Below, piece by piece: positions 1 through 5,758 of a stretch of DNA of 6,753 nucleotides. The translations under genes and the position numbers were made by a program. The DNA lies in NCBI GenBank assembly GCA_944321005.1, contig CALUJT010000125.1, positions 1 through 6,753 of the forward strand, given 5' to 3'. Each line of letters starts with the position of its first letter. Positions within the stretch are counted from its first letter, which is position 1. A model generated the notes under the pieces. It saw only the letters and a program-made list of their open reading frames with translations. It made no database searches and had not been told where the DNA came from. The DNA comes from an uncultured Atopobiaceae bacterium. Lineage in GTDB: Bacteria > Actinomycetota > Coriobacteriia > Coriobacteriales > Atopobiaceae.

Positions 1-56
1 AGGACGCCGCCCTCTCAAGGCGGAGATCACCAGTTCGAATCTGGTACGGGCTACCA
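1..56 (+). tRNA. tRNA-Glu (anticodon CTC), 3' part, 5' end outside window
   Basis: The anticodon stem CCGCC (7-11) pairs with GGCGG (19-23) around the loop CTCTCAA (12-18), giving anticodon CTC at 14-16, which reads the Glu codon GAG. The T stem ACCAG (29-33) pairs with CTGGT (41-45) around TTCGAAT. The acceptor 3' strand ACGGGCT (46-52) is followed by discriminator A and an encoded CCA (54-56). The AGGAC at the left edge matches the end of the D arm of glutamate tRNAs. About 20 nt of the 5' end (acceptor 5' strand and D arm) lie outside the window. An integrase gene ends about 125 bp downstream and points toward it, so this 3' end is probably the integration site, with the element restoring the tRNA sequence. 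Confidence 0.93.
1..56. other. Probable attachment-site core (attL side) in the tRNA 3' half
   Basis: Tyrosine integrases encoded next to a tRNA gene usually recombine within the anticodon-to-3'-end segment of that tRNA, and here the integrase gene reads toward the tRNA. No second copy of the tRNA 3' segment was seen elsewhere in the window, so the partner site would lie beyond the right edge. The exact core boundaries cannot be set from one copy. This is inference from gene geometry. Confidence 0.55.
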
Positions 57-65
57 ACAAGACCG

Positions 66-102
66 CAGGTCAGGGGATACGTCCTCTGGCCTGTTTTCTT
101 TT
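66..102 (+). terminator. Rho-independent terminator of the tRNA-Glu gene
   Basis: An uninterrupted 11-bp stem forms between 66-76 and 83-93 (CAGGTCAGGGG with CCTCTGGCCTG, including two G-T wobbles), with loop ATACGT. It is followed by TTTTCTTTT (94-102). The T-tract is only on the plus-strand side, so it acts on the tRNA transcript; no U-tract is seen for leftward transcription from the integrase. It lies 10 bp past the tRNA CCA, so after integration the element side would supply it. Confidence 0.88.
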
Positions 103-126
103 GAAGCCTCATCTCTCCTCCTTCGT

Positions 127-177
127 GGGACACAATCTGGACACAACGGGGACCGGGACACAATCCGGGACGCAATC
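127..177. repeat. Four short direct repeats, possible integrase arm-type sites
   Basis: A motif close to GGGACACAATC occurs at 127-137, 138-147 (TGGACACAAC), 155-165 (identical to the first) and 167-177 (GGGACGCAATC). All four are in the same orientation, between the tRNA terminator and the integrase stop codon. Arm-type sites bound by the N-terminal domain of lambda-like integrases are short direct repeats flanking the core, so this location suits that role. The repeats are seen directly; integrase binding is inferred. Confidence 0.6.
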
Positions 178-180
178 GCC

Positions 181-1491
181 TTAGACCGCGACCCTGAGAG
201 TTCCTTCCTGCCTTGCCTGCTCGCTCGGCGTTTCGGAGAACAGGCTGCCGATGAGCTGAGCCGCCTGGGCGTCGTTCTCGGGCAGCGCGTGGGCGTAGAG
301 GTTCATCGTCAGGGTTGCCGAGGCGTGGCCGAGCCGGTGCTGGACGGTCTTCATGTCCATGCCGCCGGCGACGAGCTGCGTTGCCTGGGTGTGCCTGAGC
401 TCATGGAACTTCAGGCCCTCGAAACCGTGGGCCTTCGTGAAGGACCGCCACCAGCGCGAGAAGTTCGTCGGGGCGATGAGGCCGCCTTTGTCGTTGCAGC
501 AGACGGGTGTGTCCCTCGTCTGTTCGAGCGACAGAATGGCGAGCTCTTCTCGCTGGAACTGCTTCCACCGCCTCAGGTGCTCGATGGTCTTCTCGTCCAC
601 GGCGATGACGCGCTTCCCCGCCTCGGTCTTGGGCTCCTTCACCTCACCGTAGGTCGTGACCGACTGGGTGACGCGGATGGTTCCCCGTGCGAAGCTGATA
701 TGGCCCCACGTGAGGCCCAGGACCTCTCCGCGTCGCATACCGGTTGCGAGGCCGATGCGTGCCGCCATGACGTTGCCGATGCTGGACAGGCCTCGCAGGT
801 AGCTCCGCTCCGAGGTGTCGCCGCGCTTCTCCTGCCGTTCCTCGATGGCGTCGCGGGACGCATACGCCTCGTCCTCTGCCTCGTCGATGGTCGCGAGCAG
901 CTGACGTGCCTCAGCGGTGGTGAGGGAGCGGCGGTCCGGTGTGTCGCATCGCGGCGCCTTGACCTTCTCGGCGGGGTTGCGCAGGATGAGGTCGTAGTCC
1001 ACGGCACGCGAGAGGATCTGCTTGAGCAGCTTGTGGATCATGTTCATGGTGGTGCCGCTGCACTTGCCCTTCTCCTCCGTCTTGTCCCAGCGCATCTTCA
1101 TGTAGAGCCCCTCGATGGTCTGGGCAGTGATGTCGCGAAGCCTGATGGCTCCGATGTAGGAGCACATGTCCTCGATGATGGTGCGCTCCCGGCGCAAGCG
1201 CGTCTTGCTGATCTCCGCCGCCGTCTCGCGAGCTTGCTGCCACTGCTCCGCGAACTCGGCGAAGGTCATCTTGTCGGCGTTGGCCGAGAGACCGTTCTCG
1301 AGGTCTGCCTTGAGTTGGTCGCGCAGCTTGCAGGCGTCGGACTTGGTTCCCTTGATGTTTCTTGAGACCACGTCGCGCTTGCCGGTGATAGGGTTCGTAC
1401 CGAGGTCGATGCGGACCTTCCAGTGCTTGGGGGCGTAGCTGGTTCCGTCGGGCTTCTTTACCTCCGTAATGCTTCCGTCTCCTTTTGCCAT
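181..1491 (-). CDS. int: Tyrosine site-specific recombinase (phage-type integrase)
   Basis: Catalyses integration of the element at the tRNA-Glu attachment site and, with an excisionase, its excision. The 436-aa protein has an N-terminal arm-binding region with a basic segment (about 1-65), a SAM-like core-binding domain (about 75-180, from MTFAEFAEQW) and a C-terminal catalytic domain (about 190-415). The active-site set is complete: Arg253 in GMRRGE, Lys288 in EPKT, His363 and Arg366 in HELRH, His389 in LGHAS and nucleophile Tyr399 in NLYAH. The frame is open from a GTG at 1500, but that GTG lies inside the Shine-Dalgarno sequence AAGGAGGT (1499-1506, minus strand), which stands 7 nt before the ATG at 1491, so the ATG is chosen. 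Length is typical for phage integrases. It lies 61 bp downstream of the unknown leftward gene, with no clear promoter between them, so the two may share a transcript. Confidence 0.96.
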   Translation of the reverse strand: MAKGDGSITEVKKPDGTSYAPKHWKVRIDLGTNPITGKRDVVSRNIKGTKSDACKLRDQLKADLENGLSANADKMTFAEFAEQWQQARETAAEISKTRLRRERTIIEDMCSYIGAIRLRDITAQTIEGLYMKMRWDKTEEKGKCSGTTMNMIHKLLKQILSRAVDYDLILRNPAEKVKAPRCDTPDRRSLTTAEARQLLATIDEAEDEAYASRDAIEERQEKRGDTSERSYLRGLSSIGNVMAARIGLATGMRRGEVLGLTWGHISFARGTIRVTQSVTTYGEVKEPKTEAGKRVIAVDEKTIEHLRRWKQFQREELAILSLEQTRDTPVCCNDKGGLIAPTNFSRWWRSFTKAHGFEGLKFHELRHTQATQLVAGGMDMKTVQHRLGHASATLTMNLYAHALPENDAQAAQLIGSLFSETPSEQARQEGTLRVAV

Positions 1492-1498
1492 TACATTC

Positions 1499-1506
1499 AC
1501 CTCCTT
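1499..1506 (-). promoter_or_regulatory. Ribosome binding site deciding the integrase start
   Basis: AAGGAGGT on the minus strand, 7 nt upstream of the ATG whose A is at 1491. It overlaps the upstream in-frame GTG at 1498-1500, which argues against that GTG as the start. Confidence 0.85.
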
Positions 1507-1552
1507 GGTTGGCGAGCGTCGTGAGCAGGTCTTTTGCTATTCCATCACGCCC

Positions 1553-2737
1553 CTATGGGGCGGGGTGGGCAATTCTTTGGGCCTCCGCGTACCAGCGCTC
1601 GATGGAGGTGCGGTAGTCCTCTCCGATTTGTGCGACTGCGTCTTCGAGAGGGGTGCCGGAGGCGTACAGGATATGTGCGGTCTGGCGCCGACGCTTGCTT
1701 GCCGCCGTCTTGTGGGACTCGCAGCAGTACTCCGTTCGACTTAGCGTGGAACGCGTAACAATGGGCGTGCTGCACATGGGGCAGAGAGCTATTCTTCCGT
1801 CGAAGATGGCCTTCTCCACAGCATCGAAAAGGGCAATCTGCCAGCGTAAGAAGTTGCCGTCATCGCATGGCCGCGAGAATCCTTGTCCAAGCGAAAACGT
1901 CGAGGTAATGAAGGGGTCTGGCTCATCTACGTAGTGGTGGTAATAGTCTCCGACGTCCACATTTTGAATTCGCCCGAGGTCGATTGTGATGAGCTCCCCA
2001 CAGAGAAGTCTGAGAGCCTCCTCTGGTGTGTATCGGGAACGCTCATACACGATAAGGGCGTAGCGTTGTCCGTCTCGATCTTTCGAGAAATCGTCAAAGT
2101 CCGCGAGCAGATACCCATCGTCGTTCAGCCCGTCGGGATAGCGATCGTGGTTCACGAACTTATCATCGTCATAGAGCATATCGTAGTAGCTTGCGTCATG
2201 CTTGTGAGTGTTCGCAAGGTCAATTCCCACGCAGCCATATCTAGAGGGGTCACCAAGAAAGTCGCGAATGTATTCAGTGGCAATTACGTCCGCGATATCT
2301 GGGAATATGAAGAGATCGTCTGGGTAGGGGCAGCCAATCGCAAACGCTGCGATGCGAAGGTAGTCGAAAAAGCTATCCCGATAGAACAACAGCTCGGGAA
2401 TCCAAACTTCATGGAGCTCGTCTTTGCTGGCCGAAAGCATGTCCTTCTCGGTTAGCTCATCGAGATAGTCAATCTCGTTGTCAGAATCAATTCGCGACTT
2501 GAGGGAGCCGGTCAGGTCGATTTGAAGCTCTCCCGGTGTCCAGAGGCCGTTCTTAAGGGGATCGCTCTCGCGCTTGGCGAAGAGCGAGCAGCACGCCTCG
2601 TTCTTCAAGAAGTCGAGCATCGTCTTCCAAGAGTGAACGGTGAGCAGCTTGTTCAGGGCGGCTCGAGGTTCGACCTCACGATCTTCTCCTTCCGGGAGAT
2701 ATACCGCGCGCTCCTCGTTCAGGGCAACCAATCTCAT
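1553..2737 (-). CDS. Unrecognised protein with C-terminal zinc-finger-like motif
   Basis: I do not recognise this 394-aa protein. Most of it is acidic and rich in Asp and Tyr (for example YDMLYDDDKF), with no signal peptide or membrane segment seen. Near the C-terminus a CPMC pair (Cys319, Cys322) is followed about 16 residues later by CCESH (Cys338, Cys339, His342) and then a basic patch ending SKRRRQ. This CxxC...CxxH plus basic helix layout resembles small zinc-binding DNA-binding modules such as CGNR-type fingers. The last 35 residues look helical. The ATG at 2737 is used; in-frame TTG (2755) and GTG (2749) starts are possible, and only a weak GAGAG precedes the ATG. It lies between the integrase and the divergent regulatory region, where temperate elements usually keep a repressor or a cargo/defence gene. 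GC drops visibly in its middle (about 2150-2400), suggesting separate acquisition. Confidence 0.85.
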   Translation of the reverse strand: MRLVALNEERAVYLPEGEDREVEPRAALNKLLTVHSWKTMLDFLKNEACCSLFAKRESDPLKNGLWTPGELQIDLTGSLKSRIDSDNEIDYLDELTEKDMLSASKDELHEVWIPELLFYRDSFFDYLRIAAFAIGCPYPDDLFIFPDIADVIATEYIRDFLGDPSRYGCVGIDLANTHKHDASYYDMLYDDDKFVNHDRYPDGLNDDGYLLADFDDFSKDRDGQRYALIVYERSRYTPEEALRLLCGELITIDLGRIQNVDVGDYYHHYVDEPDPFITSTFSLGQGFSRPCDDGNFLRWQIALFDAVEKAIFDGRIALCPMCSTPIVTRSTLSRTEYCCESHKTAASKRRRQTAHILYASGTPLEDAVAQIGEDYRTSIERWYAEAQRIAHPAP

Positions 2738-2761
2738 AGTAACCGTCACTCTCAAAATATC

Positions 2762-2795
2762 GTAAATCTACTGTAAACCAAAAAGAACAGTAAAC
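2762..2795. promoter_or_regulatory. Candidate operator in the divergent promoter region
   Basis: Between the leftward gene and the rightward operon lies an AT-rich stretch. GTAAA occurs three times in one orientation (2762, 2773, 2790), and ACTGTAAAC (2770-2778) and ACAGTAAAC (2787-2795) match at 8 of 9 positions. TACTGT (2769-2774) and ACAGTA (2787-2792) also form an inverted repeat with a 12-nt spacer. A weak leftward promoter can be drawn (TTGGTT, 16 bp, TATTTT on the minus strand). No convincing rightward -35/-10 pair was found. The adjacent XRE-type regulator is the obvious candidate ligand; this is inferred. Confidence 0.5.
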
Positions 2796-2848
2796 TCTGG
2801 TGGCTACGATGGTACCAACACCAACAGGGCGCGTCAACGCCAAAGAAT

Positions 2849-2854
2849 GGAGGT
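2849..2854 (+). promoter_or_regulatory. Ribosome binding site deciding the XRE gene start
   Basis: GGAGGT stands 5 nt before the ATG at 2860. The in-frame upstream starts (GTG 2800, ATG 2809) have no comparable site and would add a proline-containing tail in front of the domain. Confidence 0.75.
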
Positions 2855-2859
2855 ACCTC

Positions 2860-3069
2860 ATGGAGCTCTCGCGATTCGAAATCACCCAGCGGAGGGAGAG
2901 TCTCGGCCTGTCGAAGTCTGCCTTTGGGCGGGAGTCGGGGCTACACGTCTCCACAATCTCTCAGATTGAGAACGGTCATCTCGTCCCGTATCCCGGGCAG
3001 GTCAAGAAGATGCTTGCGACGTTCGAGCGACTCGAGGCGAAGGCGCTTTCCCAGAAGGTGGCGTCGTAG
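2860..3069 (+). CDS. Small XRE-family helix-turn-helix regulator (Cro/C1 type)
   Basis: A 69-aa protein that is almost entirely one XRE HTH domain (about residues 5-50). Recognisable signatures are ITQRRESLGLSKSAFGRESG for the first helices, then VSTISQIENG for the recognition helix. There is no C-terminal sensor or peptidase domain, so it is not a LexA-like cleavable repressor; size and position recall Cro or the small regulators of phage satellites. It is the first gene of the rightward operon and sits just downstream of the repeat-containing divergent region, which it probably binds. The next gene starts 2 bp after its stop. The start at 2860 is chosen for the GGAGGT 5 nt upstream and because it begins right before the domain. 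Confidence 0.9.
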   Translation: MELSRFEITQRRESLGLSKSAFGRESGLHVSTISQIENGHLVPYPGQVKKMLATFERLEAKALSQKVAS

Positions 3070-3071
3070 CC

Positions 3072-3320
3072 ATGGAGCGTAACCATCCAATTTGTCAATC
3101 CAGTTCGGATGGCGCGGCTCTTAGGGCATCTGTTGAGCTCTTCTCGGCATACCCTGACCTGCTGACCCCCGCGCATATTTCGGAACTGACCGGGTTCACA
3201 GTCGAGTACGTGCGAAAGCTCTGTCGAGAGCGCAAGATTCCCGCCGTGCAGGTGGGCGGCAGGCAGTGGTTCGTGCCGAAGCCGCGATTTGTTGAGTATG
3301 TGATGGGCGGTGACGCATGA
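3072..3320 (+). CDS. Excisionase-family (MerR-like HTH) DNA-binding protein, probable Xis
   Basis: An 82-aa protein with an excisionase-type winged HTH domain at about residues 29-75. LLTPAHISELTGFT is the first helix pair, VEYVRKLCRERKIPA the recognition helix and start of the wing, and VQVGGRQWFVPK the wing. Such proteins bind near attachment sites and bend DNA to favour excision by the integrase, or act as transcription activators in satellites (AlpA-like). The ATG is 2 bp after the preceding stop, with AGAAGG about 10 nt upstream inside that gene, so translational coupling is likely. Its stop codon overlaps the ATG of the next small ORF (ATGA at 3317-3320). Xis versus regulator cannot be separated from sequence. 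Confidence 0.85.
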   Translation: MERNHPICQSSSDGAALRASVELFSAYPDLLTPAHISELTGFTVEYVRKLCRERKIPAVQVGGRQWFVPKPRFVEYVMGGDA

Positions 3321-3481
3321 GTCTCCGGAATAATGCGCCCGCCGTGCTGGTCTTTTGGCGAGGACAGCGCACGGCGGACGCTTGGAGTGCAACCCCTAAG
3401 GGGCTGCGGGCACAGCTTACCATTTGCTGCGTCTCCATTGTGAGGGCACGTCACAGGCTCCCGGGCGGCGATGGGGCATGA
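3317..3481 (+). CDS. Small 54-aa ORF joined to both neighbours by ATGA overlaps
   Basis: I do not recognise the product. The ORF begins in the ATGA that ends the excisionase-like gene (3317-3320) and ends in the ATGA that starts the primase-helicase gene (3478-3481), so it fills the gap exactly. The product starts MSLRNNAPAVLVFWRGQRT, is basic with several Arg residues, and has a hydrophobic LTICCVSIV stretch in the second half. It is too short and too weakly hydrophobic to call a membrane protein. No good Shine-Dalgarno of its own is seen, so it would depend on coupling. GC at third codon positions is only moderately high (36 of 54 codons), and two hairpins lie within it (3335-3381 and 3387-3413). 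It could therefore be a leader-type ORF or an RNA element that merely stays open, and confidence is moderate. Confidence 0.5.
   Translation: MSLRNNAPAVLVFWRGQRTADAWSATPKGLRAQLTICCVSIVRARHRLPGGDGA
3335..3413 (+). other. Two consecutive hairpins upstream of the primase-helicase gene
   Basis: The first hairpin pairs 3335-3347 with 3369-3381: 12 of 13 positions pair, with one C-A mismatch, and the core is GCCGTGC/GCACGGC; the loop is 21 nt. The second has CCCC (3393-3396) against GGGG (3400-3403) with a TAA loop, enclosed by GTGC (3387-3390) and GCAC (3410-3413). No T-run follows either, so they are not rho-independent terminators. They could act in attenuation, antisense control or translational coupling of the replication gene. 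Confidence 0.45.
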
Positions 3482-5577
3482 GCGGACGCGTTGTCTCCAA
3501 AGAGCGTGCCGACAGCGCGCTTCTCTCCATGGTGCCGCCGCGAGACTACGAGACATGGAAGAACATTGGCATCAGCTATAAGGCGGCTGGCGGGGACGTC
3601 GACACCTTTCTTCGATGGTCATCCTCCGACCCAGACAACTACGATGAGGCACAGGCGCGCCGGCTCTTCGAGCATGTGAGCGAGAACGGGCGCATCACCG
3701 CGGGGACGCTCTTCTGGCACGCAAAGCGTGCAGGCTGGGTGGAGGATGCCTCCGACAGCTCTGTTATCCAGGCTCCTTCGGCCGCCCAACCCTCCGCCAT
3801 GGACCTCTCTCCGGTGCAGCAGGCCGTGGCACAGCTCGTGGCGCTCTTCGAGCCGGGCGAGTACGTGAATCTCTCCGTGCGGGCGAATTGGTCGGAGAAG
3901 CGTTGCAAGTGGGAGCCCGCGGATGGCGGCACGTGCTATGAGCGGGACGACCTCATTGCGCGCCTGCAGAGCGAAGGCTTTGGAGGCGTGCTCGACGGAT
4001 ACGAGCCTGAGGCGGGGATATGGGTCTGCCAGAACCCCACCAACGGGGCGGGGCGCGGCAAGGGAAGGACAACGGCGTGGCGACACGCCCTCATAGAGAG
4101 CGACGAGATTCCCGTCGACGAGCAGATTCGCATCATGAGCGAGCTCGACCTGCCCATCACGGCGCTGACCAAAAGCGGCGGGAAGTCCGTTCACGCCTTG
4201 GTGCGTGTGGAGGCGGACGGGCCCAACCACTATGAGGATCGCGTGCGGCTGCTGCACGAGCTCTGCGACGCCGCTGGGCTCAAGGTTGACGCCGCCAACA
4301 AAGACGCGAGCCGCCTCACGAGGCTGGCGGGGGCGAGCCGAGGGACGGAACGACAGTCGCTTCTCGGCACGGACATGGGTGCGCGGGACTTCCACAGCTG
4401 GGCGGAGGCGCATCGTCCTCATGCTGGTGACCAGGACGCCGAAGAGTCGAAGGACGTCGCCGCGCGCTTCGAGAACTTGTTTATTCCCATGCCGTCCGAG
4501 TTGCAGGAGCTTCCGCCCGTGCTGATCGAGAACACCTTTCGGAAGCAGGGCATCATGCTTGTCGGCGCGGCGCCCAAGGTCGGTAAGACATTCCTTGCCG
4601 CGCAAATGGTCGTTGCCTTTGCGACGGGCACGGGTCTTCTCGGGTTCGAGTTCACGCAGTGCGAGAGGATTCTCGTGGTGAACTCTGAGATGAACCAGGC
4701 GGAGTATGTGAACCGCATCGTCGAGGCATCTCTCGCCTCTGGGATTGCTGCTGATGTTGCTTCGCATGTGCGAATTGCCCACACGGACGATAGCCCGGAG
4801 ATGACGGTCAAGGACATCGCTGAGGTAGTCTGCGGAAGCGGTTATCGTCCTGACGTTGTCATCATTGACCCAATCTACCCGTTGTTCGCGGGTGACGAGA
4901 ACAGCAACGCTGACGCGAGGACAACGCTCGGATACCTCAAGATGATTGCAAGCAAGACCGGCGCGGGCGTCATCTACATGCATCACTTCAGCAAGGGGCC
5001 GCAGGACCTCAAGGAGGCTCGCGACCGCGTGAGTGGGGCGGGCACCCTGGGGCGCAACTACAGCGCGATGTGGTCGCTCACCGAGCTCGCCCCGAGCGAG
5101 GAGGACGTGGCAGACCTGCCCGATGGCGCCGTTGTGGTGCGTGTGTCGACCGACCTGCGCAGCTTCAAAAAGTCGAAGGCCAATAAGAACCTCGACTTCA
5201 ACGCTGTGCGCATCGACGGCATGTTCCTTCGGGATGACGGCGGCAAGTTCGACAAGGCACCCACGCGCGAGGCCGCTCGGCGCGCCGAGGCGAGCAAGAA
5301 GACCGCGCAGAAGGAGAAGCGCAAGGAGAAGGCGCGCAAGAGAATCAAAGATCTTCTCGACAAGAACGGCGGTGAACCCGTGCCCTTCTCGACGGTGCAG
5401 AATGTTACGGCGCTCTCACCAAACACCATCAAGGATTACCTCATCGACTTTGATGAGTATCAGCTTGTGAAGATGCAGATGGACGGTAAGGGTCAGAAGC
5501 GCAACCACATAGCGTGGACGGCTTGGCAGCCGCCGCTTGGCACCGATTTGCTGGAGGTGGGTGGAGCCGATGAGTGA
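3478..5577 (+). CDS. Primase-helicase replication protein (PriCT-2, AEP-like primase, RecA-like ATPase)
   Basis: A 699-aa replication protein, probably the element's initiator, primase and helicase in one chain. Residues about 12-90 resemble a PriCT-2 domain (YETWKNIGISYKAAGGD, then TLFWHAKRAGW). Residues about 125-300 resemble an archaeo-eukaryotic primase fold: ESDEIP (207-212) as the acidic motif, SGGKSVHALV (233-242, His239) as the SxH motif and a possible third acidic residue, Asp271, before NKDASRLTR. A RecA-like ATPase of the AAA_25/RepA type follows: Walker A GAAPKVGKT (363-371), Walker B ending VIIDP (Asp464) and MHHFSKG (501-507). A Lys/Arg-rich, probably helical linker (about 594-630) leads to a winged-helix-like end (about 630-682). 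The ATG at 3478 overlaps the previous stop; the frame is open from 3424, but the extra 18 residues look like an antisense-free read-through of the upstream ORF. It overlaps the next gene by 8 nt. Primer synthesis is inferred from motifs. Confidence 0.92.
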   Translation: MSGRVVSKERADSALLSMVPPRDYETWKNIGISYKAAGGDVDTFLRWSSSDPDNYDEAQARRLFEHVSENGRITAGTLFWHAKRAGWVEDASDSSVIQAPSAAQPSAMDLSPVQQAVAQLVALFEPGEYVNLSVRANWSEKRCKWEPADGGTCYERDDLIARLQSEGFGGVLDGYEPEAGIWVCQNPTNGAGRGKGRTTAWRHALIESDEIPVDEQIRIMSELDLPITALTKSGGKSVHALVRVEADGPNHYEDRVRLLHELCDAAGLKVDAANKDASRLTRLAGASRGTERQSLLGTDMGARDFHSWAEAHRPHAGDQDAEESKDVAARFENLFIPMPSELQELPPVLIENTFRKQGIMLVGAAPKVGKTFLAAQMVVAFATGTGLLGFEFTQCERILVVNSEMNQAEYVNRIVEASLASGIAADVASHVRIAHTDDSPEMTVKDIAEVVCGSGYRPDVVIIDPIYPLFAGDENSNADARTTLGYLKMIASKTGAGVIYMHHFSKGPQDLKEARDRVSGAGTLGRNYSAMWSLTELAPSEEDVADLPDGAVVVRVSTDLRSFKKSKANKNLDFNAVRIDGMFLRDDGGKFDKAPTREAARRAEASKKTAQKEKRKEKARKRIKDLLDKNGGEPVPFSTVQNVTALSPNTIKDYLIDFDEYQLVKMQMDGKGQKRNHIAWTAWQPPLGTDLLEVGGADE

Positions 5578-5758
5578 CTCGAAAGCCTGTCAGGGAAAGC
5601 TCAGAGATTGTCAAGCTCGTCAATTGACAGGCAGTCGGTGCGGGAAAGCTAGGCAATCAACACCTATAGAAAGGTTGCTTGACAACCTTTTCTATGGCGT
5701 TGATTCCCGCGCCTCGCTTTCACAGGTTCTGATGGGCTTTGCGGGGTCGGCCCAATGA
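5570..5758 (+). CDS. Small 62-aa ORF overlying a repeat-rich region
   Basis: I do not recognise the product. It starts at an ATG 8 nt inside the end of the primase-helicase gene, with GGAGG 12 nt upstream (5553-5557), and its stop overlaps the next start (ATGA, 5755-5758). The protein has three Cys (7, 14, 24), a basic first half and a second half that looks helical (TPIERLLDNLFYG, then ASLSQVLMGF). The spacing supports a real coupled gene. On the other hand the DNA is packed with inverted and direct repeats (5585-5705) that explain much of its sequence, so coding may be secondary or absent. Confidence 0.5.
   Translation: MSDSKACQGKLRDCQARQLTGSRCGKARQSTPIERLLDNLFYGVDSRASLSQVLMGFAGSAQ
5585..5705. 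repeat. Candidate replication origin: clustered direct and inverted repeats
   Basis: Directly after the primase-helicase gene the sequence becomes AT-richer and repetitive. GCCTGTCA (5585-5592) is inverted as TGACAGGC (5625-5632). GTCAATTGAC (5619-5628) is a perfect palindrome. TTGTCAA (5608-5614) is inverted as TTGACAA (5679-5685). GGGAAAGCT is directly repeated (5593-5601, 5642-5650). TGTCA/TGACA cores occur at 5588, 5609, 5625 and 5680, the first two 21 bp apart. In phage-inducible islands the origin lies just downstream of the primase/rep gene and consists of short repeats bound by that protein. Origin function is inferred from position and repeats. Confidence 0.5.
5655..5705. repeat. Long imperfect inverted repeat (21 bp within 51 nt)
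   Basis: AATCAAC (5655-5661) pairs with GTTGATT (5699-5705), CC with GG, and ATAGAAAGGTTG (5666-5677) with CAACCTTTTCTAT (5683-5695), with one bulged T. Loop CTTGA. No T-run follows on either strand, and it sits inside an ORF whose neighbour continues, so a terminator role is unlikely. A single-strand origin, initiator target or RNA regulatory hairpin would fit. Confidence 0.75.

Noticed and set aside
289..1365. Long open frame on the plus strand opposite the integrase
   Set aside because: Arg/Leu/Asp-rich antisense shadow of a high-GC gene with a complete catalytic set on the other strand.
1492..1500. Upstream GTG start for the integrase (three extra residues)
   Set aside because: The GTG lies inside the AAGGAGGT ribosome binding site of the ATG at 1491.
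1883..2455. 190-aa plus-strand frame opposite the zinc-finger gene
   Set aside because: Val/Ile-rich antisense shadow with no ribosome binding site and no recognisable domain; the minus-strand gene spans the region.
2800..2859. N-terminal extension of the XRE protein from GTG 2800 or ATG 2809
   Set aside because: No ribosome binding site for these starts, while GGAGGT stands 5 nt before ATG 2860, which begins just ahead of the domain.
3424..3477. 18-residue extension of the primase-helicase from 3424
   Set aside because: The start at 3478 is placed by the ATGA overlap, and the extension has no domain match or ribosome binding site.
3619..4986. Long open frame on the minus strand opposite the primase-helicase
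   Set aside because: Low-complexity Arg/Leu/Val/His composition, no motifs, antisense to a gene with clear Walker and primase motifs.
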